Source of the DNA: an uncultured Lachnospiraceae bacterium
Lineage (GTDB): Bacteria; Bacillota; Clostridia; Lachnospirales; Lachnospiraceae
Direction: 5' to 3'
Length of the DNA: 36,526 nucleotides
NCBI GenBank assembly: GCA_910587935.1
Contig: CAJUNP010000030.1
Span: 1 to 36,526 of the forward strand
Below, one piece after another: positions 7,751-14,860 of this stretch; position 1 is the stretch's first letter; every line of letters begins with the position of its first letter. A program made the position numbers and the translations under genes. The notes beneath the pieces are model-generated. The model saw nothing but the letters and a program-made list of their open reading frames with translations, had not been told where the DNA came from and made no database searches.

Positions 7751-8920
7751 TCAGAGCACGGAAAACATTTCTTCCAGCCGGTGCCTGTAAGTATGTCCCG
7801 CTTGAATCTTCTTATGCCCGTTCGTCCGTATCGCGTCCCGTTCGTCGTCGTGTTTTAAATAGTATTCGGCCAGTTTTCCGGCATGTTCTATGGATTCATA
7901 AAAAACAAAGTCTTCTCCGGGAATAAAAAAATCCAGAAAATCAGACTGATAATTGCTTAGCAGAAAGCCGCGGCAGCCCATTATGTCAAAAGCGCGCAGG
8001 GGAATACCGCTTTTAATGCTGCGCAGCGAAATATTAAGATTAATCTTGCTGTTACCAAATACATAAGGCATTGTATCGTAATAATCGACAGGTCCGTGGT
8101 TGGAAACTCCTTCCAGGCGGACGTTAGAATCATGCGTATATAGATCCACGTTTGTCAGAGTGCCAAGCAGACGTAATATTTTTTCACGCTCCAGGGAAGT
8201 AACCCGGCGGTTCAGGACATACTGTGCATAGAGATACTGACTGCTTTCCACGCCGGTGGAATGAGGGTGCATAGGATAATCCGACCGGAGCAGTTCTTCC
8301 AGAATCTGCGGGGTCAGGGCATCTTCTATAAAATTGAATCCGTATACCGCCAGCTGCGTATGGATTAATCCATCCAGGTAACCTTTAACGTATGGGCGGA
8401 TAGACGTCAGGCGGCTGTACAGGTTATGCTTTGGTTCGGAGTATAAAGAACCGACAAAGGATATATTGCTTTTGTATTCGGAAGCAATGGCCGGAGACTG
8501 TGCCGCAAGCATAGCGTCCAGGCGTGCGGTGTTGGCGGCCATGGGCAGGTAAAAGATATTCTTAAAGCCTGAACGGATAAAACTCATGCAAAGCTCTTTG
8601 TCAAAAATGAAGACACGGTTACAGCTGTTAATCATGGTATAAGAATAAAGCGCCACTTGCGGACTGTCATAAACCCACGATAGATATAAGATTTTTTCCG
8701 ACTGGCATACTTTGGATACAATGGGAAAGTAGGCGAAAGAAAAAACAAAGTCGGGGACGAGAGAACGCAGCGCCGAAGAAAATTCCTTTTCCCATTTTTC
8801 GTCATAATTGGAAACGATTTTAGCAAAGGGATAGAGAACGACTTCGTGGTTAAGTTCCCGAAATGCGGGTATAATATCTTCATTTCCAAAACTGTTCCAG
8901 TTTAAAAATAATATCTTCAT
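7751..8920 (-). CDS. CgeB/DUF3880-like glycosyltransferase
   Basis: The 389-residue protein begins MKILFLNWNSFGNEDIIPAFRELNHEV, the Rossmann-like start of the CgeB/DUF3880 group. It ends with a GT-B type nucleotide-sugar domain: NLNISLRSIKSGIPLRAFDIMGCRGFLLSNY, then a segment like FIPGEDFVFYESIEHAGKLAEYYL and the terminal KIQAGHTYRHRLEEMF helix. Members attach sugars to surface structures such as spore coat or glycoproteins. The acceptor is unknown. It is cytoplasmic, without signal peptide or membrane helix. The gene is divergent from the HTH/glf pair. A GGAGG lies rather far from the ATG, with AGAG nearer. Its 3' end abuts the ABC ATPase remnant, so a rearrangement junction lies there. UDP-galactopyranose mutase nearby makes a galactofuranose-related role conceivable, but this is context only. 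Confidence 0.82.
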   Translation of the reverse strand: MKILFLNWNSFGNEDIIPAFRELNHEVVLYPFAKIVSNYDEKWEKEFSSALRSLVPDFVFSFAYFPIVSKVCQSEKILYLSWVYDSPQVALYSYTMINSCNRVFIFDKELCMSFIRSGFKNIFYLPMAANTARLDAMLAAQSPAIASEYKSNISFVGSLYSEPKHNLYSRLTSIRPYVKGYLDGLIHTQLAVYGFNFIEDALTPQILEELLRSDYPMHPHSTGVESSQYLYAQYVLNRRVTSLEREKILRLLGTLTNVDLYTHDSNVRLEGVSNHGPVDYYDTMPYVFGNSKINLNISLRSIKSGIPLRAFDIMGCRGFLLSNYQSDFLDFFIPGEDFVFYESIEHAGKLAEYYLKHDDERDAIRTNGHKKIQAGHTYRHRLEEMFSVL

Positions 8921-9030
8921 AATACTCTTTTTATTTGTCCTCCGTTATATAATCCGTCTGCAATGTACAGATTAACAAAATCATTGTAACACGGCGTATA
9001 TGGGCATACAAGAAAAATCAAAAATACCCA

Positions 9031-9059
9031 TTGAAAATCGTTATAGAATCTCGTATATT
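9031..9059 (+). promoter_or_regulatory. Sigma-A type promoter of the HTH-glf pair
   Basis: TTGAAA (9031-9036) and TATATT (9054-9059) are separated by exactly 17 bases. The start codon of the HTH gene follows 32 bases later behind a TAGGAGG site, so the untranslated leader would be about 25 bases. Confidence 0.7.
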
Positions 9060-9091
9060 ATTAGTATGAATATATTTAGGAGGTACAAACG

Positions 9092-9451
9092 ATGACAAAA
9101 GCAGAGGTATTGAAAAAAGAAATTTTAAGTCAGTATAGAAGTATACGACAGTTTGCACTTGAGATGGGAATTCCTTACAGCACGCTTGTCACCGCTTTAG
9201 AGAGGGGAATTGAAGGAATGGCGTACGGCACCGTCATTCGCATGTGTGATAAGCTCAGTCTCAATCCGGTAGATTTCAGTTCTCTGGAGAGAGATACGGC
9301 TCTGGGCGCCAAGCTTCTTGAGAACCGTGTTATGCAGTATTATGTGAAGCTTAATCAGACCGGCCGCGATAAAGTACTGGAGTTGATGGATGATTTTGTT
9401 CAAATAGAAAAGTATAAGGCAAAAGGAAAAAAAGGCGGTAAAAAGGAGTAG
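9092..9451 (+). CDS. Small helix-turn-helix (XRE-like) regulator
   Basis: The 119-residue protein carries an N-terminal XRE/Cro-type helix-turn-helix at about residues 13-56 (RSIRQFALEMGIPYSTLVTALERG, then a helix VIRMCDKLSLNPVDF). The rest is helical, with LNQTGRDKVLELMDDFVQI, a pattern often seen at the end of Clostridial HTH proteins, and a strongly basic tail (KYKAKGKKGGKKE). The start has a clear GGAGG. Only three bases separate its stop from the glf start, so both are one operon and it may regulate glf or itself. No effector domain is visible and no target site can be assigned. Confidence 0.85.
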   Translation: MTKAEVLKKEILSQYRSIRQFALEMGIPYSTLVTALERGIEGMAYGTVIRMCDKLSLNPVDFSSLERDTALGAKLLENRVMQYYVKLNQTGRDKVLELMDDFVQIEKYKAKGKKGGKKE

Positions 9452-9454
9452 TGC

Positions 9455-10582
9455 ATGCATTATGATTATTTAGTGGTCGGAACCGGCTTATTTGGGTCTG
9501 TTTTTGCCAGCGAAATGAAAAAGAAAAAGAAAAGCTGTCTCATGCTGGAGAAAAGGAATCATATCGGAGGGAATGTCTACACGGAAAAGATTGCCGGCAT
9601 TAATGTTCATAAATATGGTGCGCATATTTTTCATACCTCCAATCGGAAAGTATGGGATTATGTTAACCAGTTTGTGCGGTTTAATCATTATGTAAACAGT
9701 CCCATTGCCGTCTGGCGTGATGAAGTCTACAATCTTCCGTTTAATATGAACACCTTCAGCCGGATGTGGGGAATCAGGACTCCGGCCGAAGCCAAATCGG
9801 TTATCGCGGAGCAGATCGCAGAACTTGGAATTGCGGAACCGAAGAACCTGGAAGAACAGGCGTTATCCCTTGCCGGCCGGGACGTTTATGAAAAGCTGGT
9901 GAAAGGCTATACCGAAAAGCAGTGGGGCAGAGACTGCAAAGATTTGCCGGCCTTTATAATCAAAAGGCTTCCCTTGCGTTTTACTTACGATAATAATTAT
10001 TTTAACGATCTTTATCAGGGGATACCGGAGGGGGGATATACCTCCCTCATTGAAAAACTTATAGATGGGATTCCTGTGATTACGGGAATTTCATATCAGA
10101 AGTTTCTTAGGGAAAATGAGCAAAAAGGAGCGGACCGGATTACCTATGATAAAGTATTGTATACGGGAATGATTGACGAATATTTCGATTATTATCTGGG
10201 GAAACTGGAATATCGTTCTCTGCGCTTTGAAACCGAAATTATAAAGGACTGTGATAATTATCAGGGGAATGCGGTGGTAAATTATACGGAACGTGAGATT
10301 CCTTACACAAGGATTATTGAGCACAAGCATTTTGAATTTGGAACACAGCCGGATACGGTCATAACCAGAGAGTATCCGGCGGCATGGAAAGAAGGAGACG
10401 AGCCCTATTATCCGGTAAACGATAAAAGAAACGAAATCCTATACGCTCAGTACAAAAAACTGGCAGAATCCATAAAAAATGAAAAGAATGTACTATTTGG
10501 CGGAAGGCTCGGACAATATAAATATTATGATATGGATCAAGTAATAGATGATGCTTTAACTATGGCGGAACAGCAAATATAA
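9455..10582 (+). CDS. glf: UDP-galactopyranose mutase
   Basis: The enzyme interconverts UDP-galactopyranose and UDP-galactofuranose with reduced FAD, supplying galactofuranose for surface glycans. The 375 residues match the family length. The FAD-binding start is YLVVGTGLFGSVFASEM, followed by the dinucleotide-binding EKRNHIGGNVYTE, the HKYGAHIFHTSN active-site segment, the NLPFNMNTFSRMWG substrate region, EKQWGRD, and the C-terminal FAD contact VLFGGRLGQYKYYDMDQVI. All expected blocks are present. It is coupled to the upstream HTH gene and followed at once by a terminator. No galactofuranosyltransferase of known type is adjacent. The CgeB-like glycosyltransferase is the nearest candidate user. 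Confidence 0.96.
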   Translation: MHYDYLVVGTGLFGSVFASEMKKKKKSCLMLEKRNHIGGNVYTEKIAGINVHKYGAHIFHTSNRKVWDYVNQFVRFNHYVNSPIAVWRDEVYNLPFNMNTFSRMWGIRTPAEAKSVIAEQIAELGIAEPKNLEEQALSLAGRDVYEKLVKGYTEKQWGRDCKDLPAFIIKRLPLRFTYDNNYFNDLYQGIPEGGYTSLIEKLIDGIPVITGISYQKFLRENEQKGADRITYDKVLYTGMIDEYFDYYLGKLEYRSLRFETEIIKDCDNYQGNAVVNYTEREIPYTRIIEHKHFEFGTQPDTVITREYPAAWKEGDEPYYPVNDKRNEILYAQYKKLAESIKNEKNVLFGGRLGQYKYYDMDQVIDDALTMAEQQI

Positions 10583-10618
10583 AAATCCGTGCGGCATTTT
10601 GCGATGCTGCACGGATTT
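10583..10618. terminator. Bidirectional rho-independent terminator
   Basis: AAATCCGTGC and GCACGGATTT form a long stem around a GC-rich loop. A-rich sequence precedes it and T-rich sequence follows, so it can end both glf (+) and the convergent FliD-like gene (-), whose stop codons lie within a few bases on each side. Confidence 0.85.
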
Positions 10619-10622
10619 AATT

Positions 10623-11936
10623 TTAACAGTAACCGTTAAAAAGCATCCCGCTGTAGGGACTTGTAACATATGGAGTTATAAACGTTTTGCCAGGATTTTT
10701 ATAGGATACCATGATTCGGTCTACATACTGCATCGGATTCAGCGAAATCTGATTTGTTTTGCGCAGCAGTGAAGCGGCAAAATCTTTTACGGACTGAATT
10801 GAAGTTTCCGACTGATCTTCCGAGACGGATTGTTTTAACAAATCGTCGTCAACGGATAGAGTACCGTCTTTATTGGTACGAACACCCATGGCATCCAAAT
10901 CGTTTCTGTACATAAATGAAAGTCCGTTCATATCTCCTACCAGCTTGCGTCCGCGGGAAAGAGAATCGGAATATCTGTTGGCAGCCTGAATAAAAGAATT
11001 ATATCCGTTTACCAACGTATGCACGTTATCCGTTAAAGAGTCCAAATCCGTTTTTAAGCCGATAACAGTGGGAGAATCTTCCTCGCCGCTGATCCCGGTC
11101 AGGGTTATTTCAAACATTTTTTCGACGGTAAAGCTGTTCGATGAAGAACTGCGGGACTGGCCGTTTAAAGTAAATTCCGCATTACGCGGTTCAATAGCCA
11201 TATAATTCAGTCCGAAGTAAGAAACCGTTCCGTTTTCCCTGCTGGTATTATCATCCGAAATATAAAAGCTGTTATTTCTTCCGGTGGAAAGTCCCGTTGA
11301 TGCAGAAGTAATTCGCAAGGCGCTTCTTGTATTATTATCGCCGATAATTGAGGCTTCCAATCCAATATTGGAGGAATTAATCAATCGTTCAAGGCGTTTT
11401 TGAATATCCAGGTTCGTCTCGTCTTCCTTAATATTGTACTGGAATTCATAATTCATATCATTGACATTGACGTCAAAAGAATAAGAACCCGGCGCCAGCG
11501 ACGGCTTGCCGTCAGGCAGAAAAGTACCTAGATTCACCTGTGCCGAAGCCAGCGAATGAACTTCTAAAGATACAGGGGGGATTTCTGCAGGGAATAATCC
11601 GTCGGTATTCTGAGAACCGATATACCTGGCAACGGCAATCTCCTCGTTTGAAGAATAAGCGGTCTTTTTGTTCAAAAGCGCCGCATGATCCGCTACGCCT
11701 AAAGAAGAGATGGTGTTTTTCAGTTCTCTGGCCTGTTCTTTTACGCTTACGGCAAATTCTTTCGTTTCGCGTGTGTTATCCAGCAGGTAAACCGGAGATT
11801 CCTTATTCATTTTAATAATGGAATTGTAAACACCGCGAAGTTCGCTCCGCTTGTGGGCGTCGTATTGGGAAGAGCCGCCCGGCGCATAAGTCGTCAGATA
11901 ATAATTATAAACCTGATTCAGAACTGCATTACTCAA
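10623..11936 (-). CDS. FliD-like (flagellar hook-associated 2-like) protein
   Basis: The 437-residue protein resembles the central and C-terminal parts of the flagellar cap protein FliD. There is a FliD_N/FliD_C-like block with LNIQKRLERLINSSNIGLEASI-type sequence, AEFTLNGQSRSSSSNSFTVEKMFEITLTG, and a long helix TDLDSLTDNVHTLVNGYNSFIQAANRYSD with DGTLSVDDDLL. The canonical N-terminal start of FliD is not visible. Instead it opens with NQVYNYYLTTYAP. The last residues are TSPYSGMLFNGYC, ending in cysteine. The start is TTG behind AAAGGAGGGG. No flagellar gene or clear sigma-28 promoter is nearby, so it may be a divergent paralogue of the cap protein with another surface role. Confidence 0.7.
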   Translation of the reverse strand: MSNAVLNQVYNYYLTTYAPGGSSQYDAHKRSELRGVYNSIIKMNKESPVYLLDNTRETKEFAVSVKEQARELKNTISSLGVADHAALLNKKTAYSSNEEIAVARYIGSQNTDGLFPAEIPPVSLEVHSLASAQVNLGTFLPDGKPSLAPGSYSFDVNVNDMNYEFQYNIKEDETNLDIQKRLERLINSSNIGLEASIIGDNNTRSALRITSASTGLSTGRNNSFYISDDNTSRENGTVSYFGLNYMAIEPRNAEFTLNGQSRSSSSNSFTVEKMFEITLTGISGEEDSPTVIGLKTDLDSLTDNVHTLVNGYNSFIQAANRYSDSLSRGRKLVGDMNGLSFMYRNDLDAMGVRTNKDGTLSVDDDLLKQSVSEDQSETSIQSVKDFAASLLRKTNQISLNPMQYVDRIMVSYKNPGKTFITPYVTSPYSGMLFNGYC

Positions 11937-12040
11937 GATGACCCCTCCTTTCTTCCATGAAAACCGCTGTCATAACCGATTGTCCGTTACCCAAAATCCT
12001 TTTTGGGAAATAAACGTCTGATAGCGGGGGTCTCAATATT

Positions 12041-12069
12041 ATTATAGGAATATTTTAGCACTGTGGGAA
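12041..12069 (-). promoter_or_regulatory. Possible promoter of the FliD-like gene
   Basis: On the minus strand TTCCCA (12064-12069) and TATAAT (12041-12046) are spaced by 17 bases, about 100 bases before the TTG start. The -10 is perfect and the -35 matches in four of six positions. Between it and the gene lies a short inverted repeat, CCCAAAA-TCCT-TTTTGGG (11990-12007), of unknown role. The 366-base gap 11937-12303 otherwise holds only the divergent rpmG promoter and its leader. Confidence 0.4.
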
Positions 12070-12144
12070 AAGAAGAACAATAGCTAAAATATACAAAAAT
12101 AGAAATTTTTTTATAAAAATCTCACAAATACCCGTAAAAAACAA

Positions 12145-12173
12145 TTGACGGCCTGCGCTTGACATGGTATAGT
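12145..12173 (+). promoter_or_regulatory. Strong promoter of rpmG-secE-nusG
   Basis: TTGACG (12145-12150) and TATAGT (12168-12173) are spaced by exactly 17 bases, a near-consensus sigma-A promoter. The start point would be near 12180, leaving a leader of about 120 bases with a T-rich stretch at 12198-12206 but no regulatory structure that I recognise. No tRNA gene is seen here. Confidence 0.8.
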
Positions 12174-12303
12174 TATCAGGCGAGATGAGATTCAGGTCTT
12201 TTTTTTATGCTTAAATTTTATAAGAAAAAGGCTGATAATAACAATGATTCCTGTCACAAAATAAAGGCCGGGAACAGAACTAAAGGCGCGTGGAGGTGGA
12301 AAT

Positions 12304-12453
12304 ATGCGTACAAAAATTACATTGGCATGTACAGAATGCAAGCAGCGTAACTACAATACAACAAAGGAAAAAAAGCTGCATCCGGACAGAATGGAGACTA
12401 AGAAATATTGTAGATTCTGCAAGACTCATACATTGCATAAAGAGACAAAATAA
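12304..12453 (+). CDS. rpmG: 50S ribosomal protein L33
   Basis: A 49-residue open frame (ATG behind GTGGAGGTGG) reads MRTKITLACTECKQRNYNT, then KKYCRFCKTHTLHKETK. The two CxxC pairs (TECK-type at the start, CRFC near the end) form the zinc ribbon of the zinc-containing L33 form. Length and motif fit L33 exactly. L33 belongs to the large subunit near the E site. It is the first gene of the unit with secE and nusG, the usual order in Firmicutes. Confidence 0.95.
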   Translation: MRTKITLACTECKQRNYNTTKEKKLHPDRMETKKYCRFCKTHTLHKETK

Positions 12454-12509
12454 GAAGTGCGGTCCCGCATGCTCAGAATGAGGCTGAGAATGCATGAAAG
12501 GAGTATATA

Positions 12510-12713
12510 ATGGGAGATTCTACGGAAAAGACTGCCAAAACAAGTTTTTTTGGAGGCATTAAGTCTGAATTTAAAAAGATTACCTGGCCGGATAGAAAGG
12601 ATCTGCTGAAGCAGTCCGTAGCGGTTGTCAGCATATCCGTGGTTGTCGGCGCGATTATCGCTGTGCTGGATTTCCTTGTTCAGCATGGAGTGAGAATCCT
12701 GACAACGTTTTAA
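12510..12713 (+). CDS. secE: Preprotein translocase subunit SecE
   Basis: The 67-residue protein is the short, single-helix SecE of Gram-positives, which clamps the two halves of the SecY channel. The amphipathic surface helix GGIKSEFKKITWPDRKDLLKQS carries the diagnostic KITWP motif, followed by one membrane helix (about residues 36-59, VAVVSISVVVGAIIAVLDFLVQ). An AGGAG site precedes the ATG. It ends 14 bases before nusG and is co-transcribed with it. Confidence 0.97.
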   Translation: MGDSTEKTAKTSFFGGIKSEFKKITWPDRKDLLKQSVAVVSISVVVGAIIAVLDFLVQHGVRILTTF

Positions 12714-12727
12714 GCGAGGGTGATTGT

Positions 12728-13249
12728 ATGGCAGAGGCAAAATGGTATGTAGTGCATACCTATTCCGGATACGAGAATAAGGTAAAGGCTAATATCGATA
12801 AAACCATCGAGAATAATAAGTCCCTGGCGAATGACATTCTGGAGGTCAGAGTTCCCATGCTTGACGTGGTAGAAGTTAAAAACGGGGCGAAGAAGACGGT
12901 TCAGAAAAAAATGTTTCCGGGATATGTTCTGGTGAATATGAATATGAACGACGATACCTGGTATGTAGTAAGGAATACCAGAGGCGTAACGGGATTTGTA
13001 GGACCGGGAAGCAAGCCGGTGCCTCTTACGGAAGCAGAGATGAAGTCGCTGGGTATCCACATGGAGAATGTGTCCATTGATTTTGAAGAGGGAGACGCCG
13101 TAGCGGTGGTTTCCGGCGTATGGAAGGATACCGTGGGCGTAGTTCAGAAGGTGGATTTCGGCAAACAGACGGCTACCATTACGGTAGAGATGTTCGGACG
13201 GGAGACGCCCGTTGAGATCAGTTTCGCGGAAGTAAGGAAGATGAGTTAA
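12728..13249 (+). CDS. nusG: Transcription termination/antitermination factor NusG
   Basis: The 173-residue factor binds the clamp helices of RNA polymerase and modulates pausing and rho action. The N-terminal NGN domain begins AKWYVVHTYSGYENKVK and includes KKMFPGYVLVNM and WYVVRNTRGVTGFVG. The C-terminal KOW domain runs from about residue 118 (FEEGDAVAVVSGVWKDTVGVVQ) to ISFAEVRKM. Length and order are standard. It precedes rplK by about 127 bases, which contain two plain hairpins (13265-13280 and 13304-13325) and the L1-type site described separately. Confidence 0.97.
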   Translation: MAEAKWYVVHTYSGYENKVKANIDKTIENNKSLANDILEVRVPMLDVVEVKNGAKKTVQKKMFPGYVLVNMNMNDDTWYVVRNTRGVTGFVGPGSKPVPLTEAEMKSLGIHMENVSIDFEEGDAVAVVSGVWKDTVGVVQKVDFGKQTATITVEMFGRETPVEISFAEVRKMS

Positions 13250-13324
13250 TACAACGTTATTTACCCCGCATATTTGCGGGATTAAATAAAGGCAACAGCA
13301 GAGAATCCGCAGCGTCACGCGGAT

Positions 13325-13359
13325 TGTGGGAGCAAAGCAGATTTGCGCCAAGAACCACA
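13325..13359 (+). promoter_or_regulatory. L1 autoregulatory site mimic in the rplK leader
   Basis: The leader folds as TGTGG, GA, GCAAA, loop GCAGA, TTTGC, GCCAAGAA, CCACA. The outer stem, the GTGGGAG strand and the purine-rich asymmetric loop before the closing CCAC resemble helices 76-77 of 23S rRNA (GGTGGGAGGC ... GAAATACCACC), the L1 target. It ends five bases before the rplK ribosome binding site (AGGAGGT), so L1 binding would block initiation, as known for the L11 operon in E. coli. The structure is seen. Regulation is inferred. Confidence 0.6.
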
Positions 13360-13376
13360 TAATAGGAGGTGCCACA

Positions 13377-13802
13377 ATGGCAAAGAAAGTAGAAGGATAT
13401 ATCAAGTTACAGATTCCTGCCGGCAAAGCTACACCGGCTCCACCAGTTGGTCCCGCACTTGGACAGCATGGTGTTAACATTGTTGAATTTACCAAACAGT
13501 TCAACGCAAGAACAGCAGATAAGGGAGATTTAATTATTCCCGTAGTTATTACTGTATACGCAGACAGAAGTTTCAGTTTTGTTACCAAGACTCCTCCTGC
13601 TGCAGTACTTTTGAAGAAAGCGTGCAATATTAAATCAGGCTCCGCAGTGCCTAACAAGACAAAGGTAGCTACGATTTCCAAAGCAAAGGTTCAGGAAATC
13701 GCAGAGATGAAGATGCCGGATTTAAATGCGGCAAGTCTGGAAGCGGCCATGAGCATGATCGCCGGTACGGCAAGAAGTATGGGTATTGTAGTAGAAGACT
13801 GA
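13377..13802 (+). CDS. rplK: 50S ribosomal protein L11
   Basis: The 141-residue protein builds the GTPase-associated centre with 23S rRNA and L10/L12. The N-terminal domain contains IKLQIPAGKATPAPPVGPALGQHGVNIVEF, and the RNA-binding C-terminal domain ends in MSMIAGTARSMGIVVED. I chose ATG 13377 because AGGAGGT lies just before it and the family starts MAKKVEGYIKLQ. The frame extends upstream to 13326 without a site. It is co-transcribed with rplA 63 bases later. Confidence 0.97.
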   Translation: MAKKVEGYIKLQIPAGKATPAPPVGPALGQHGVNIVEFTKQFNARTADKGDLIIPVVITVYADRSFSFVTKTPPAAVLLKKACNIKSGSAVPNKTKVATISKAKVQEIAEMKMPDLNAASLEAAMSMIAGTARSMGIVVED

Positions 13803-13818
13803 TGATCGATTCAAGAAA

Positions 13819-13849
13819 GTGGGAGACAGGAAAAAACTGTCGTTAGCAC
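13819..13849 (+). promoter_or_regulatory. Second L1-like hairpin in front of rplA
   Basis: GTGGGAG (13819-13825) begins a hairpin with inner stem GACAG/CTGTC (13825-13829 and 13837-13841), an A-rich loop, and a GTTAG bulge before CAC. It shares GTGGGAG and the purine-rich 3' side with the rplK-leader site, but its outer stem is only about three pairs. The rplA ribosome binding site AGGAGG follows at 13853. It may be a second, weaker L1 target. Confidence 0.4.
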
Positions 13850-13865
13850 CATAGGAGGTAAAAAC

Positions 13866-14558
13866 ATGAAACGTGGAAAAAAATATGTCGAGGCTGCCAA
13901 GCTGGTAGACCGCGGAACATTTTATGAGCCTGCCGATGCGATTGCTCTTGTGAAGAAGGCGGCACAGGCAAAATTTGACGAGACCGTAGAAGTTCATATC
14001 AGAACGGGATGTGACGGACGTCACGCCGAGCAGCAGATCCGAGGCGCCGTTGTGCTTCCTCACGGAACCGGTAAAACCGTAAAGGTACTTGTTTTCGCTA
14101 AGGGTGATAAGGTTAACGAGGCAGAAGCGGCCGGAGCAGATTATGTAGGCGGAGAAGAACTGATCCCCAGAATTCAGAACGAAGGATGGCTTGATTTTGA
14201 CGTGGTTGTAGCTACGCCTGATATGATGGGTGTGGTAGGACGTCTTGGTAAGGTACTGGGTCCGAAAGGTTTAATGCCGAACCCCAAAGCCGGTACCGTA
14301 ACAATGGACGTTACCAAGGCTGTTAATGATATTAAGGCTGGTAAGATTGAGTACAGACTGGATAAGACGAATATTGTTCATGTTCCCGTAGGAAAGGTTT
14401 CTTTCCCGGACGAGAACCTGCAGGACAATTACAATGCTTTGATGGAAGCTATTATGAAAGCGAAACCCAGCGCGTTGAAGGGCCAGTATTTGAAGAGCAT
14501 TACGCTGACTTCTACCATGGGCCCCGGCGTTAAGGTAAGCGTTGCAAAGTATTCCTAA
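13866..14558 (+). CDS. rplA: 50S ribosomal protein L1
   Basis: The 230-residue protein forms the mobile L1 stalk and acts as translational repressor of its own operon. It starts MKRGKKYVEAAKLVDRG and shows FDETVEVHIRTGCDGRHAEQQIRGAVVLPHGTGK, the LGKVLGPKGLMPNPKAGTVT signature, and the C-terminal SITLTSTMGPGVKVSV. Length is normal. The usual next gene, rplJ, is displaced more than 4 kb. A terminator 34 bases after the stop ends this unit. Confidence 0.97.
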   Translation: MKRGKKYVEAAKLVDRGTFYEPADAIALVKKAAQAKFDETVEVHIRTGCDGRHAEQQIRGAVVLPHGTGKTVKVLVFAKGDKVNEAEAAGADYVGGEELIPRIQNEGWLDFDVVVATPDMMGVVGRLGKVLGPKGLMPNPKAGTVTMDVTKAVNDIKAGKIEYRLDKTNIVHVPVGKVSFPDENLQDNYNALMEAIMKAKPSALKGQYLKSITLTSTMGPGVKVSVAKYS

Positions 14559-14591
14559 GCGGCGGCACAATATAAGATAATTGATTTAAGT

Positions 14592-14634
14592 GACAGAGTA
14601 TATCAGCAGGAGAAGATATGCTCTGTCTTTTTTT
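14592..14634 (+). terminator. Rho-independent terminator after rplA
   Basis: GACAGAGTATAT and ATATGCTCTGTC pair into a long stem followed by seven T (14628-14634). It separates rplKA from the downstream insertion. Confidence 0.88.
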
Positions 14635-14789
14635 GTACAGGAATTGCTTGTGTACAAAGTAAACAAAAATAGTGGATCACATTTGGATAAAATGAAATAT
14701 AAGCACAAAAAAATACAAAAGGTAAAAAAATATTACGTGAATTTAACGGAATAATCACAAGATTAATCAAAAAATATCAACATTATGCA

Positions 14790-14847
14790 TGTACAAGCCG
14801 AGCTATTTACAATATTATATATGTGCAAATAACTTTAAATGTAAATA
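14790..14847 (+). promoter_or_regulatory. Possible chitinase promoter within an inverted repeat
   Basis: TGTACA (14790-14795) and TATTAT (14813-14818), 17 bases apart, form a weak promoter candidate. TATTTACA (14804-14811) and TGTAAATA (14840-14847) form an inverted repeat that straddles the -10 and likely start point and ends three bases before the ribosome binding site GGAGGAG. A second inverted repeat, TTGTACA/TGTACAA, lies at 14633-14657. They could be operators or leader structure. The rest of 14659-14789 is plain A+T-rich sequence. Confidence 0.35.
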
Positions 14848-14860
14848 AGGAGGAGAAAGA

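Noticed and set aside
11937..12040. Sigma-28 (flagellar) promoter for the FliD-like gene
   Set aside because: No TAAA with a GCCGATAA-like element at correct spacing was found on the minus strand. A weak sigma-A type site is more convincing.
12454..12509. tRNA-Trp gene between rpmG and secE, as in some Firmicutes
   Set aside because: The gap is only 56 bases and no cloverleaf or acceptor end is visible.
12710..13681. 323-codon open frame on the minus strand
   Set aside because: It lies antisense over nusG and the 5' part of rplK, has no good start or domain, and its sequence has the mixed composition of a shadow frame.
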